NCBI GenBank assembly: GCA_964425135.1
Contig: CAYRKW010000006.1
Coordinates: 1-64,000 of the forward strand
DNA length: 64,000 nt
Source: CAYLLD01 sp964425135
GTDB taxonomy: Bacteria > Pseudomonadota > Alphaproteobacteria > Rhodobacterales > Rhodobacteraceae
Direction of reading: 5' to 3'
In this document: piece after piece, positions 32,814-42,284 of the stretch
Layout: the number at the start of each line of letters is the position of its first letter
Position numbering within the stretch: the stretch's first letter is position 1
Program-made: the position numbers and the translations under genes
Notes under the pieces: model-generated
Seen by the model: the letters and a program-made list of their open reading frames with translations, nothing else
What the model was told of the DNA's origin: nothing
The model's database searches: none

Positions 32814-34457
32814 TCACATCTTGGACACTGCAGCATCGCCGAGGTTCTCGACCCCGCGCTCTTGCAAAAGATTGGTCAGCCAGTCGGGATCCATCTCCGG
32901 CACCGAGCTGAGCAGCAGGTCCGTGTAAGGATGATGCGGCGGGCGGAACATCTGAGATTTTGGTCCCGCTTCGACCACGCGCCCATCTTTCATCACCACG
33001 ACTTCATCCGCGATGGAGCGCACGGTCGCCAGATCATGGGTGATGAACATGTAAGCCAGATCAAGCTCGTCCTGCAGCCGCGCGAGCAGCTTTAGGATGC
33101 CTTCGGCCACCAACTGATCCAGCGCGGATGTGACCTCGTCGCAAATGATAAACTCCGGCTCAGCCGCCAGCGCGCGGGCAATCCCGATCCGCTGTTTCTG
33201 ACCTCCCGACAGCTCGGAGGGCAAACGCTCGCCAAAATCGATGGGCAATTCGATCTGCTCCAGCAATTCATCCACACGCCTGCGCCGCTCCGCGCCTTTG
33301 CGCCCTGTATAGAACTCCACAGGACGGCCAATGATATCTTTGATCTTCTGGCGTGGATTGAGCGCCGTGTCGGCCATCTGATAAATCATCTGTGCCGTGC
33401 GTAACTGCTCTTTGGAGCGTGCTTTGTAACTGGCGGGCAAATCCTCGCCGTTGAACTGAATGACACCTTTCAACGGGGGCAGCAGACCGGTGATGCAGCG
33501 GGCGGCGGTCGATTTTCCCGACCCGCTTTCGCCCACAACCGCGACTGTGCGGCCCTTGTGAATATCGAAACTCACATCATGGAGCACAGGCACCTTACCA
33601 TAGGCCGCCGTGATATTGCGCACTGACACAACCGGTGTTGCGCCTGCGGGCGCGAGCGGTTTTTCGGGCCGCTGGAAGGATCGCACCGCCCAGAGCGATT
33701 TGGTATAATCCTGTGTTGGCGCGCTCAGCATCGTGCGCGTGTCCGCCTCCTCGACCTGATCGCCCTTCAAAAGCACTTTGATCCGGTCCGCCATCTGCGC
33801 CACCACCGCCAGATCGTGGGTGATATAGATCGCCGCCGTATTATACTGCTCCACGATATCGCGGATCGACGCGAGAACCTCGATTTGCGTGGTCACATCG
33901 AGCGCGGTTGTCGGCTCGTCAAAGATAATCAGATCAGGGTGGCAAGACATCGCCATTGCCGTCATCGCCCGCTGCAACTGACCGCCAGAGACCTGATGCG
34001 GATAGCGAAAGCCGATATTGTCCGGATCAGGCAGGCGCAATTTGCGATAGAGCTCTACCCCGTCGCCCTCCGCCGTCCCACGATCATAGACGCCGTGCTG
34101 CACCGGACTTTCCACGTGTTGATCCATCAGCTTATGAGCTGGATTGAACGAGGCCGCCGCCGATTGCGCGACATAAGCAATGCGCCGTCCCAAGAGATCG
34201 CGCCGCACAGAAACCGGCGCGTTCACCAGATCAATACCGTCGAACTCGATTGAGCCACCAGAGATGCGGCACCCATCGCGGGTGAAGCCCATGGCCGCCA
34301 GACCAATCGTGGATTTGCCCGCACCAGACTCGCCGATCAGCCCCAGCACCTCACCTTTGTGCAGATCGAGATCAATCCCGTGAACAATTTCCATCCATGT
34401 CTCATCGGCACGGCCTTCAATCCGCAATCCGCGAATTTTAACGAGAGGTTCGCTCAT
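32814..34457 (-). CDS. Peptide ABC transporter, fused two-domain ATP-binding protein (DppD-DppF type)
   Basis: 547 residues with two complete ABC ATPase domains on one chain. Domain 1: GESGAGKST (Walker A), VSGGQLQRAM (signature), LIIFDEPTTALD. Domain 2, from about residue 280: GESGSGKST, LSGGQKQRIG, IICDEVTSALD, with the oligopeptide C-terminal region ending HHPYTDLLLSSVPEMD. It energises import through the two permeases upstream; it overlaps the dppC-like gene by 4 nt. Domain-fused ATPases are common in alphaproteobacterial peptide, glutathione or microcin C importers, so the exact solute is open. Confidence 0.93.
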   Translation of the reverse strand: MSEPLVKIRGLRIEGRADETWMEIVHGIDLDLHKGEVLGLIGESGAGKSTIGLAAMGFTRDGCRISGGSIEFDGIDLVNAPVSVRRDLLGRRIAYVAQSAAASFNPAHKLMDQHVESPVQHGVYDRGTAEGDGVELYRKLRLPDPDNIGFRYPHQVSGGQLQRAMTAMAMSCHPDLIIFDEPTTALDVTTQIEVLASIRDIVEQYNTAAIYITHDLAVVAQMADRIKVLLKGDQVEEADTRTMLSAPTQDYTKSLWAVRSFQRPEKPLAPAGATPVVSVRNITAAYGKVPVLHDVSFDIHKGRTVAVVGESGSGKSTAARCITGLLPPLKGVIQFNGEDLPASYKARSKEQLRTAQMIYQMADTALNPRQKIKDIIGRPVEFYTGRKGAERRRRVDELLEQIELPIDFGERLPSELSGGQKQRIGIARALAAEPEFIICDEVTSALDQLVAEGILKLLARLQDELDLAYMFITHDLATVRSIADEVVVMKDGRVVEAGPKSQMFRPPHHPYTDLLLSSVPEMDPDWLTNLLQERGVENLGDAAVSKM

Positions 34458-35596
34458 TCTTTCAGCCCCGATGTTTTGTGCAGCATCCAGTCAACCACGA
34501 AATTCACGGCAACTGTCAGAAGCGCAATCGCCCCCGCCGCCATCAGCGGTAAGGACGCCGCCAGCATGTCGAACGACGCAAAGTTGATGAATTGCGATAG
34601 ATCGCGCACCATGGTGCCCCAGTCGGCGGCGGGCGGCTGAATGCCAATGCCCAAAAAGCTCAGCGATGCAATGGTCAGGAACACAAAGCAGAACCGCAAT
34701 CCGAACTCCGCCAACAGTGGCGCTGTGGCATTGGGCAAGATTTCACGGAAAATGAGATAGCTCAGGCTCTCACCGCGCAGTTTCGCTGCCTCGATATAAT
34801 CCATCACTACGATATTTTGCCCCACCGCACGGGCCAGTCGATAGACCCGCGTGCTGTCCAGAACCGCGATGATCACCACCATGAACCAGGTCAGTGATAT
34901 CTCCAGCTCATTGGCCCAGACAATCGCGATTGTCATCAGCAAGAGCGCGAAGATGAGCTGCGGGATCGCCATCAGAACATCGACGGTACGACTGAGGATC
35001 TGATCGGTCCAGCCGCCCAAAGTCGCCGCCAGAAACCCAAGGGATGCACCTATAAAGAAGGCCAGACACGTCGTCGCAAAGGCAATCCCAACCGTGTTTC
35101 GTGCCCCGTATATCAGACGTGAGAGGATGTCCCGCCCGATCTGATCGGTCCCAAGGAAATGGTTGGGATCACCGCCCAATTCCGGATCACCACCGGGCAG
35201 AGCGTTGAACATCTCGAACACCTGCGCCTCGCCATAGGGCGCGATCCACGGTGCGAAAACGGCGAAGATAATGTAAATCAGGATCACGAATATCCCAAAA
35301 CTCGCGGTCAGCGGCATCTGCCGGAAGAGCTTCGCCCCCCAACGCTCCGGCAGCAGCTTTTGCCCCAAAAAGCGGAACACCTTTGCCAGCGTCGAACACG
35401 CCATCACAACCACTGCAATCCAGAAAACCGCCTTCACAAATCCGCCAAGCCAGGCAATATCGGCAAACAATGACGGCACCCAGCCGATGATTGCTTGCAC
35501 ATTACCCCAGCCGGTCGCTTCGGCAGTGCTTGTGACAATAAAGACCAGCAGCAAAAACAGCGTGATCAGGACATCGAAGTGCGCGCGAATACTCAC
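34454..35596 (-). CDS. Peptide ABC transporter permease (DppC-like, long N-terminus)
   Basis: 380 residues, about 80 longer than a usual DppC. The first ~90 residues add extra hydrophobic segments (VLITLFLLLVFIVTS; WLGGFVKAVFWIAVVVMAC) before the normal core. The core has FAPWIAPYGE, LGTDQIGRDILSRLIYGARN and the permease EAA loop YIEAAKLRGESLSYLIFREILPN. It overlaps both operon neighbours by 4 nt. Forms the channel with the DppB-like protein. The long N-terminus seems genuine, because the ATG at 35596 is coupled to the upstream stop. Confidence 0.92.
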   Translation of the reverse strand: MSIRAHFDVLITLFLLLVFIVTSTAEATGWGNVQAIIGWVPSLFADIAWLGGFVKAVFWIAVVVMACSTLAKVFRFLGQKLLPERWGAKLFRQMPLTASFGIFVILIYIIFAVFAPWIAPYGEAQVFEMFNALPGGDPELGGDPNHFLGTDQIGRDILSRLIYGARNTVGIAFATTCLAFFIGASLGFLAATLGGWTDQILSRTVDVLMAIPQLIFALLLMTIAIVWANELEISLTWFMVVIIAVLDSTRVYRLARAVGQNIVVMDYIEAAKLRGESLSYLIFREILPNATAPLLAEFGLRFCFVFLTIASLSFLGIGIQPPAADWGTMVRDLSQFINFASFDMLAASLPLMAAGAIALLTVAVNFVVDWMLHKTSGLKE

Positions 35597-36582
35597 TTGG
35601 GATGCCTCAGACGCGGGTTGGACAGGATTGACATAACATCCGCCAGCAGGTTCAGAAGAATATAGGCGCTCGCGAAAATCAGACAGCAGGCCTGCACCAC
35701 TGGCAGGTCCCTGATCTTCACACTGTCCACGAATAGCTGGCCAATGCCCGGATAAACAAACACAACCTCAACCACGACAACACCGGTGATCAGATAGGCA
35801 AGGTTGAGCGCAATCACATTGATAATCGGCGCCAGCGCATTGGGCAGCGCGTGCTTGAGAATGATCCGCGCCGGGCTCATGCCTTTGAGACGCGCCATCT
35901 CGATGTAGGGCGATGCCAGAAGGTTAATGATCGCCGCCCGCGTCATCCGCATCATATGCGCTGTAACCACCAGGGTGAGCACCAGCGCGGGCAGGATGGT
36001 CGCATTGAGCCGCTCGCCAAAGCTCATTTCCGGGTAGACGTTCGACAGCGACGGGAAGATCGGGTTGAGCACTGCCAGAAACAGGATCAGGATATAGGCG
36101 ACGAAAAACTCGGGGCTCGAAATCGATGTGAGGGTGCCGACATTGGCCGCCCGATCAAACCAGCTGTTGCGATAGAGTGCCGCCAGAATGCCGATGGTCA
36201 GCGACAACGGCACCGCAATCACCGCCGCAACGCCTGCCAGAAACAGCGTATTGGCAAAGCGCGGCGCAACCTGATCTGCCACGGACTTCAGCTGGGTGCC
36301 GCCAAGGTTGTTTTGGAAATTGAGCTGGCTGAAAGAGACACCAAAATCACCGGTTATCGCCGCCCCAAGCCAGGAGAAGTAGCGCTGGAAGGCTGGCTGA
36401 TCCAATCCGATTTGCTCGCGGATCGATTTGACCGCTTCGGGTGTCGCGCCTTGCCCCAAGATCGATTGTGCAAAGTCACCGGGCAACTGGTTGACAGAGA
36501 CGAAGATCAGGATGGAAACAACGAGTAGAGTGAGCAAGCCAAGCGCAAGGCGTTGCACAATAATTCCGAATACCGATTGCAC
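35593..36582 (-). CDS. Peptide ABC transporter permease (DppB-like)
   Basis: 329 residues, six membrane spans. Typical features: IVQRLALGLLTLLVVSILIF, VNQLPGDFAQSILGQGATPEAV with REQIGLDQP, and the EAA loop YIEMARLKGMSPARIILKHALPNAL. It starts with GTG at 36580-36582 (GGGGAGA about 12 nt upstream). First gene of the permease-permease-ATPase operon; the pip gene lies 128 nt upstream on the same strand. No binding-protein gene is adjacent; the one at 28.5 kb is the likely partner. Confidence 0.93.
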   Translation of the reverse strand: MQSVFGIIVQRLALGLLTLLVVSILIFVSVNQLPGDFAQSILGQGATPEAVKSIREQIGLDQPAFQRYFSWLGAAITGDFGVSFSQLNFQNNLGGTQLKSVADQVAPRFANTLFLAGVAAVIAVPLSLTIGILAALYRNSWFDRAANVGTLTSISSPEFFVAYILILFLAVLNPIFPSLSNVYPEMSFGERLNATILPALVLTLVVTAHMMRMTRAAIINLLASPYIEMARLKGMSPARIILKHALPNALAPIINVIALNLAYLITGVVVVEVVFVYPGIGQLFVDSVKIRDLPVVQACCLIFASAYILLNLLADVMSILSNPRLRHPK

Positions 36583-36710
36583 TAACGCGAGTCTCCCCGT
36601 CTGTCCCTCTCGGCGCTACAGTAACGAAAAGAGGTGGGGTGTCAAAGCCGCAATCGCGAAGTCTCAATAGTTGATGTGACGGGGCTCAATGGTGGCCGAC
36701 GCGCATGGGA

Positions 36711-37682
36711 TCAGGGCCGCAAACCGTCCATATACTTCAGCAAACATGCTGTAATGCCCGGCTCGGACAGGGCATGGCCATCGCCTTCGATCATCTCCAG
36801 CTTCGATCTGGGCCACGCAAGATTGAGCTTATGGGCGGTGACCGGCGGGCAGATCATATCAAGACGCCCTTGTACGATGATGCCGGGGATATGCGCGATT
36901 TTATCCGCTTCGGCCAAAAGCTGACCATCGTATTTCATGAAGGCTTTGTGTTGGAAGTAATGATTTTCCAACCGCGCAAAGGCACGTGCATAACTGCCCG
37001 ATGGCAGATTGCGCGCGTGCCCTTTGGCCGAGGCCAGCGCGCTTTCCCATCCGGCCCAGATGCGGGCGTAATAGACCTGCGCCGCCTCATCCTCACCAAA
37101 GAGCCGCCGGCCGTAAGCGGCAATCATGTCATCGCGCTCTTCGGGTGGGATCGGCTCGCAAAACCGCGCCCAATCCTGCGGCCAGAAATGCCCCGCACCG
37201 CCGCCATAGAACCAATCAAGCTCTGACTGCATCGCCATAAACACACCGCGCAGGATCAGATGATTGACCCGCTCTGGATGGGCCTGCGCGTAAGCCAGCG
37301 CCAGCGTCGCCCCCCAGGATCCGCCAAACACTGCGAAATCGGAAATGCCCAGTTTCTTGCGAATGCGCTCGATATCCTCAATCAAGATCCATGTGTCATT
37401 GTCATTCACAGAGGCATTCGGGATAGATCGCCCGCAGCCACGCTGATCAAACAGCACCACGCGATAGTGGGATGGATCGAAAAACCGGCGCATTCCCGGC
37501 GAGCAACCGCCCCCCGGACCGCCATGCAGCACGATGACAGGCCGCCCGTTGGGATTGCCGCATTCCTCCACATAAACCCGATGACCGCCCGGCATATCCA
37601 AAAGATATTGCTCAAACGGCTCAATTGGCGGGTAAAGCCCCGACCCGTTCTTGCGGGCGTTATGTCGCGGATTTTCTGGCAT
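36711..37682 (-). CDS. pip: Proline iminopeptidase
   Basis: 323 residues from ATG 37680-37682 (MPENPRHN). Alpha/beta-hydrolase of family S33 that cleaves N-terminal proline from peptides. Visible are the oxyanion/HGGPGGG loop (VIVLHGGPGGGCSPGM), FDQRGCGRS, the nucleophile elbow GGSWGATLAL, the acid in GRLDMICPP and the histidine in EGDGHALSEPG. The gene next to a peptide importer fits uptake followed by cytosolic hydrolysis of proline-rich peptides. Divergent from ubiG by 62 nt. Confidence 0.95.
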   Translation of the reverse strand: MPENPRHNARKNGSGLYPPIEPFEQYLLDMPGGHRVYVEECGNPNGRPVIVLHGGPGGGCSPGMRRFFDPSHYRVVLFDQRGCGRSIPNASVNDNDTWILIEDIERIRKKLGISDFAVFGGSWGATLALAYAQAHPERVNHLILRGVFMAMQSELDWFYGGGAGHFWPQDWARFCEPIPPEERDDMIAAYGRRLFGEDEAAQVYYARIWAGWESALASAKGHARNLPSGSYARAFARLENHYFQHKAFMKYDGQLLAEADKIAHIPGIIVQGRLDMICPPVTAHKLNLAWPRSKLEMIEGDGHALSEPGITACLLKYMDGLRP

Positions 37683-37744
37683 CAAAGACTTTTAACTTCA
37701 CACAAAAGACCTATCCTGTTTCGCAGGTTGTGAAAGATAATACA

Positions 37745-38491
37745 ATGCACCAGTCAGTCACGGTTGACCCCGCCGAGATCGCAAAATTCGAAGCTATGGC
37801 CGCCGAGTGGTGGGACGTGAACGGCAAGTTCAAACCTCTGCATATGCTCAACCCCTGCCGCCTCGATTACATCAATGCCCAGATCGCCGCTGAGTTCGAG
37901 CGCGATCTCAAACAGCACAAACCATATGCAGGTTTACGCATCCTTGATATCGGCTGCGGGGGCGGTCTTTTGTCCGAACCCATGGCGCGTCTGGGAGCTG
38001 AGGTCGTCGGCGCGGATGCTGCGGAGCGGAATATCCCCGTCGCCCGCGTTCATGCGGCGCAATCGGGTCTTGAGATCGACTATCGTCACACGACGGCCGA
38101 GGCACTGGCCGCAGATGGCGAGCAGTTCGATGTGGTGCTCAATATGGAAGTGGTCGAACATGTGGCCGACCCGCAATCCTACACCGACGCCTGCGCTGCT
38201 CTCCTCAAACCCGGCGGGCTGATGATCTGCTCTACCATCAACCGCAATCCCAAGAGCTACGCGATGGCGATCATCGGTGCAGAACACGTAATGCGCTGGC
38301 TGCCCAAAGGCACCCATGAATGGTCCAAATTCATCACCCCCGACGAGCTTTTCGCATTCATCTCACAAAGCGGGCTGGAGCCAGTGGACCGCACAGGCTT
38401 CGTCTTCAACCCGTTCACATGGTCATGGCGCCTTTCGGATCGCGATCTTTCGGTAAACTACGTCACCGCCAGCCTCAAACCAGCAAGCTGA
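37745..38491 (+). CDS. ubiG: Ubiquinone biosynthesis O-methyltransferase UbiG
   Basis: 248 residues from ATG 37745 (MHQSVTVDPAEIAKFEAMAAEWWD). An upstream in-frame start at 37625 would overlap pip and is rejected. SAM-dependent methyltransferase acting twice in ubiquinone synthesis. Signature features: PLHMLNPCRLDYI near the N-terminus, DIGCGGGLLSEPMARLGA (SAM motif I), VVLNMEVVEHVADP, and KGTHEWSKFITPDEL near the C-terminus. The stop is followed directly by a copy of the double-hairpin element. Confidence 0.96.
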   Translation: MHQSVTVDPAEIAKFEAMAAEWWDVNGKFKPLHMLNPCRLDYINAQIAAEFERDLKQHKPYAGLRILDIGCGGGLLSEPMARLGAEVVGADAAERNIPVARVHAAQSGLEIDYRHTTAEALAADGEQFDVVLNMEVVEHVADPQSYTDACAALLKPGGLMICSTINRNPKSYAMAIIGAEHVMRWLPKGTHEWSKFITPDELFAFISQSGLEPVDRTGFVFNPFTWSWRLSDRDLSVNYVTASLKPAS

Positions 38492-38496
38492 GCGCC

Positions 38497-38586
38497 ACGC
38501 CTTCATCTTTCCATAAATACTCAAAACGGTTTGGCGGAACGCCAAACGACATCTCGTGCGGCCCGTGAGGGCCGCTCTGTTACGTT
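38497..38586 (+). repeat. Convergent-junction double-hairpin element, copy B
   Basis: Same modules as copy A: ACGCCTTCATCTTTCC, AAATACTCAAAACG. Hairpin 1 at 38529-38547 has an 8-bp perfect stem GTTTGGCG/CGCCAAAC, a sequence different from copy A but still perfectly paired. Hairpin 2 is at 38558-38575 (GCGGCCC/GGGCCGC, loop GTGA), followed by TCTGTT. It lies between convergent ubiG and the MarR gene. Confidence 0.8.
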
Positions 38587-38590
38587 TGAT

Positions 38591-39052
38591 TTACGGATTA
38601 GGTTCCAGATGCGACCGCATTTGTCGCAACACCGGCAGAGCGGATTTGATCTTGTCCTCGCCCAATGTGTCGGTCAGTGCGCGGAACACGGGTTTGACCT
38701 TTGCCAGCGCCTCATTGCGGGCGGCCATGCCATCATCGGAAAGGCTCACCCTCTTGCGCCGCCCATCGTCGAAATCGGGCCGGATGGTGACATAGCCCGC
38801 GCGTTCCAGCCGTGACAGCGTATTGGTCATAGCCCCTTTGGTGACATGGAAAATCCGCGCCAGTTGCGCAGGCGTTTTCTCCCCGCCAAGCCGGGCAAAA
38901 TGGTTGAGCACGGAGAAATGGGACACTTCCATCCCCACGGGCAACGCGCGTTTCAACTGGGCCTGCGCCAGTTGCTCAACCACCGCAATCTCGCCCAAAA
39001 GCGCAATTGCCAATGGATCACCATCGCCCGCGCCGTCTGCTTGATTATCCAT
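38591..39052 (-). CDS. MarR-family transcriptional regulator
   Basis: 153 residues. Winged-helix core of MarR type: VSHFSVLNHFARLGGEKTPAQLARIFHVTKGAMTNTLSRLERAG (region), with the recognition helix around VTKGAMTNTLSRLE and the wing IRPDFDDGRRKRVSLSDDG. Such proteins are small-ligand-responsive repressors. No obvious target operon is adjacent; the gene is convergent to ubiG and about 100 nt upstream is the grxC stop. Ligand unknown. Confidence 0.91.
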   Translation of the reverse strand: MDNQADGAGDGDPLAIALLGEIAVVEQLAQAQLKRALPVGMEVSHFSVLNHFARLGGEKTPAQLARIFHVTKGAMTNTLSRLERAGYVTIRPDFDDGRRKRVSLSDDGMAARNEALAKVKPVFRALTDTLGEDKIKSALPVLRQMRSHLEPNP

Positions 39053-39158
39053 GCACGACCACTATCCGGTTTGATTTTTCTATATTTAGGTGCAGCCACA
39101 GTTCTCGACTGAGCATTCCGCGTCAAGACCGGACTTCAGCCATTGCGGCAATGAGCGA

Positions 39159-39416
39159 TTATAGACCCAGTAGCGCGTCCAGTTTGCCCGCCCGTTCGAG
39201 CGCGTTGACATCATCGAACCCGCCGACAGGGGTGCCACCGATGAAAATCTGCGGCACCGTGCGCCCGCCGTTTGATTTTTGTGTCATCTCCGCCCGCTTT
39301 GACGGATCGCGCATGACGTCAATTTCCTCAAACGCAACGCCCTTACTCTTGAAAAGACGTTTGGCTGCGGCGCAGTAACCGCAAATGGGGGTTGTGTACA
39401 TGACCACAGGTTGCAT
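39159..39416 (-). CDS. grxC: Glutaredoxin 3
   Basis: 85 residues from ATG 39414-39416 (MQPVVMYTTPICGYC). Dithiol glutaredoxin with active site C12-G-Y-C15, the cis-proline TVPQIFIGG loop and GGFDDVNALERAGKLDALL at the end, exactly the GrxC length. It reduces protein disulfides with glutathione in the cytosol. A TTG further upstream in the frame adds residues foreign to the family. comF lies 43 nt upstream on the same strand, a usual neighbour in Rhodobacterales. Confidence 0.94.
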   Translation of the reverse strand: MQPVVMYTTPICGYCAAAKRLFKSKGVAFEEIDVMRDPSKRAEMTQKSNGGRTVPQIFIGGTPVGGFDDVNALERAGKLDALLGL

Positions 39417-39459
39417 CAAAGGAGCCTCTTTTCCGATCTTTGATGCCTCATATACGCAA

Positions 39460-40164
39460 TTATGTGTCCCTGACAACGCGTGCGAGCGCGACAACCTTCA
39501 CAGTTTCGGCACCCATGCCGCGCAACTGCTCTGCGCAGGCCGCCATCGTTGCGCCTGTCGTTATGACATCATCGACCAGGAGCACCCGTCGTCCCTTGAT
39601 CTGCTCAACCCGGCCAGGATTGGCGCAGATGGCCCGCTGCATGCGGGCATATCGCTCAGCACGTGTGCCGTGCTGCGGTGCAGTGGCCTTGTGGCGCAGG
39701 AGCCCGTCAGCGCAATAAGGCACCGTCAAACGCCCTGCGACATGGCGCGCAAGCTCCGCCGCCTGATTGTACTTTCGTTGCAAGAGCCGCAGCCGGTGGA
39801 GAGGGACCGGCACCACCACCTCCACATCTTCGGTGATCGGCGCAGCCGCACCTGTGATCCAACGCGCGAGCGGCTTGGCGATATCGGGGCGATCCGAATG
39901 CTTGAGCTTCAAAACCACATCGCGCCCCGCACCGTCATACGCGACCGCGCAGCGCCCTGCATCCCAGGCGTGCGGATTATGCGTGCAATCATCACAGACA
40001 ATGCGCGCCTGCTGCTCATCATAAGCCGATTGCGGGGTGCCGCAAATGTCGCACACGGGACCTGCCAGAAAATGCGTCTCCCGCCAGCAGCTTGCACACA
40101 GGCCCATGGGCGTTTCGGTCAGATTGTGGCATGCAAGGCAGGAAGGCGGATAAACGGTTTTCAT
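39460..40164 (-). CDS. comF: ComF family phosphoribosyltransferase-like protein
   Basis: 234 residues from ATG 40162-40164 (MKTVYPPSCLACHN). An N-terminal zinc-finger-like cysteine set is visible (C9/C12, LCASC, VCDICG, VCDDC). Then comes the ComF core VPVPLHRLRLLQRKYNQAAELA and the phosphoribosyltransferase loop GRRVLLVDDVITTGAT. In naturally competent bacteria ComF is needed for DNA uptake; in many Rhodobacterales it is kept with an uncertain role. A slightly longer form starting at 40231 is possible. Divergent from the methyltransferase gene. Confidence 0.92.
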   Translation of the reverse strand: MKTVYPPSCLACHNLTETPMGLCASCWRETHFLAGPVCDICGTPQSAYDEQQARIVCDDCTHNPHAWDAGRCAVAYDGAGRDVVLKLKHSDRPDIAKPLARWITGAAAPITEDVEVVVPVPLHRLRLLQRKYNQAAELARHVAGRLTVPYCADGLLRHKATAPQHGTRAERYARMQRAICANPGRVEQIKGRRVLLVDDVITTGATMAACAEQLRGMGAETVKVVALARVVRDT

Positions 40165-40266
40165 CAGTTTCTCGCCAGCGCGGGCAAAACTTGACTTTCG
40201 CCCCGCCACACCTTGCAGTAATCCAAGCATATAACGTCCTCTATCTCTAAGCCGTTCATCAAATTC

Positions 40267-41145
40267 ATGTCCGCAACGCCGCCACTGCCCCTGTTTGACG
40301 AAAACCTGCGGGACAAGCGCCGCGCCCGCGCGCGCGCCTTGGGATTTGCCGATTTTTTGCACGCGGATGCGCTCAGGCAGATTGATGAGAGACGCAAAGA
40401 GATTAACCGTAGCTTTACGAGCGGCGCGATTGTCAGCGGATTTCCCGATTTTTTCGCCCAAAGTGCTCCGATTGCGCTTCCGGGCACCGACTGGCACTTT
40501 GTTGCGGATGCGCCGATGCTTGATCTGCCGCGCGCCGCCCTTGATGTGGTTGTGCATCTGATGTGCCTCCATTGCGCCAATGATCCGGTCGGGCAGATCG
40601 TCCAATCGCGTCTTGCGCTAAAGCCCGACGGGATGTTTATCGCAGCCATGCTTGGCGGGCGCAGTTTGCACGAGTTGCGCCAGTCGCTTGTGCAGGCGGA
40701 AACCGAAGTGCGCGGTGGCATGGCGCCGCGCATTGCGCCGATGGGGGATATCCGCGATCTGGGTGCGCTCTTGCAACGGGCGGGTCTTGCGTTGCCGGTG
40801 GCCGATAGTGACACGCTGACCGTCACGTATAAATCGGCCCGCCATTTGATGCATGATCTGCGGTGTATGGGCGAGACCAATATCCTGAGCGCACAGGACA
40901 AGCGCCCCCTGCCGCGCAGAGTGATCGACCGAACCTGTGAGATTTACGCCGAAGCCTTCGCGGCGGAAGGCGGACGCATCAAGGCGACATTCGAAATTGT
41001 CTATCTGACCGGATGGGCGCCAGATGAGAGCCAGCAAAAGCCGCTTCAACCTGGCTCTGCCACATCCCGGCTCGCGGATGCACTGGAGACAACCGAGCGT
41101 GATCCGCGCCTCCCGCCTGACTTCGGCAAAGACATGAGTGATTGA
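40267..41145 (+). CDS. SAM-dependent methyltransferase (BioC/NDUFAF5-like)
   Basis: 292 residues. Opens with LFDENLRDKRRARARALGFADF, the N-terminus I associate with alphaproteobacterial methyltransferases related to mitochondrial NDUFAF5 (putative complex-I assembly). The central LDVVVHLMCLHCANDPVGQI and LKPDGMFIAAMLGGRSLHELR fit the SAM fold. The canonical glycine-rich motif I is weak, so catalysis is not certain. The C-terminus ATFEIVYLTGWAPDESQ is also family-typical. Divergent from comF. Confidence 0.85.
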   Translation: MSATPPLPLFDENLRDKRRARARALGFADFLHADALRQIDERRKEINRSFTSGAIVSGFPDFFAQSAPIALPGTDWHFVADAPMLDLPRAALDVVVHLMCLHCANDPVGQIVQSRLALKPDGMFIAAMLGGRSLHELRQSLVQAETEVRGGMAPRIAPMGDIRDLGALLQRAGLALPVADSDTLTVTYKSARHLMHDLRCMGETNILSAQDKRPLPRRVIDRTCEIYAEAFAAEGGRIKATFEIVYLTGWAPDESQQKPLQPGSATSRLADALETTERDPRLPPDFGKDMSD

Positions 41146-41231
41146 CGCCAATATCCGCTGCGCTAACTAGGGCAGGAAGTTCAAAGCGGCGCCAGCATCA
41201 CAAAAAGGAGCGGCGAAAGGTGAAGGATCAC

Positions 41232-42284
41232 ATGGATCAGCCAGGTCAGGGTCGTCTGACCCATGCGCAAGCCGACCATCCTGCGGTGCCGCGTGCCAAG
41301 ACTGGTGTGATCATTGCCAATCTGGGAACGCCCGATGCGACCGACTATTGGTCCATGCGTCGCTATCTTAACCAGTTTTTGTCAGACCGGCGGGTGATCG
41401 ACTACTCGCCATGGCTCTGGCAGCCGCTCTTGCAGCTTATCATCCTGTCCAAGCGCCCGTTCTCCTCAGGCGAGGCGTATCGCGGCATTTGGAACAACGA
41501 GAAGAACGAAAGCCCGCTTCTGACCGTTACCCGCGATCAGTGCCGCAAGCTTGCCGATAAGCTGCATGCCGAGTTTGGTGCGGATGTTGAGGTGGATTTT
41601 GCCATGCGTTATGGCAACCCATCGACCAAATCGGTGATTGAGGGGCTCAAGGACAAGGGCTGTGAGCGGATCATCTTCTTCCCGCTCTACCCGCAATATG
41701 CGGCACCCACGACCGCCACCGCCAATGACGAAGCGTTTCGCGCAATGATGACGCTCAACTGGCAACCGGCTCTGCGCACTGTGCCTGCGTATTTCGATCT
41801 GCCGATCTATATTGAGGCTTTGGCGCGGAGCATCGAAGAGGCCTATGCCGGTTTCGAGACAAAGCCCGATATTCTCGTGACCTCCTATCACGGCGTGCCG
41901 CTACGCTATCTGATGGAGGGCGATCCCTATCATTGCCAGTGCCAGAAAACGACGCGCCTGTTGCGGGAGCGTTTGGGATGGGAGGAGACCGAGATTGTCA
42001 CGACCTTTCAGTCCAAATTCGGACCAGAGGAATGGGTCGGCCCCGCCACCGTCGATCACGTCGCCGAGCTTGCCAAAGCGGGCAAGACAAACATCGCCGT
42101 CGTGGCGCCGGCGTTCGCAACCGATTGCGTCGAGACGCTCGAAGAGATCAACGAAGAGATCAAGGAAAGCTTTGAAGAGGCCGGCGGCGAGGTGTTTCAA
42201 TATATCCCCTGCCTCAATGACCGCGACGATCACATCGACATGATGGCAGAGATCGTTAAGCGCGAAGGGGCAGGGTGGCTCTAG
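41232..42284 (+). CDS. hemH: Ferrochelatase
   Basis: 350 residues from ATG 41232, with AAGGA just upstream (41223-41227); the upstream in-frame GTG at 41220 would add four residues. Inserts ferrous iron into protoporphyrin IX, the last step of heme synthesis. Pattern: GVIIANLGTPDATDYWSMRRYL, NPSTKSVIEGL, FPLYPQYAAPTTATAND, and the catalytic histidine in SYHGVPLRY. HCQCQKTTRLL is a Cys pair seen in many alphaproteobacterial enzymes, and FATDCVETLEEI closes the active site. The gene follows the methyltransferase by 86 nt on the same strand. Confidence 0.95.
   Translation: MDQPGQGRLTHAQADHPAVPRAKTGVIIANLGTPDATDYWSMRRYLNQFLSDRRVIDYSPWLWQPLLQLIILSKRPFSSGEAYRGIWNNEKNESPLLTVTRDQCRKLADKLHAEFGADVEVDFAMRYGNPSTKSVIEGLKDKGCERIIFFPLYPQYAAPTTATANDEAFRAMMTLNWQPALRTVPAYFDLPIYIEALARSIEEAYAGFETKPDILVTSYHGVPLRYLMEGDPYHCQCQKTTRLLRERLGWEETEIVTTFQSKFGPEEWVGPATVDHVAELAKAGKTNIAVVAPAFATDCVETLEEINEEIKESFEEAGGEVFQYIPCLNDRDDHIDMMAEIVKREGAGWL

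Noticed and set aside
37625..37744. Longer UbiG start
   Set aside because: Would overlap the pip coding region by about 60 nt and adds 40 residues absent from UbiG proteins.
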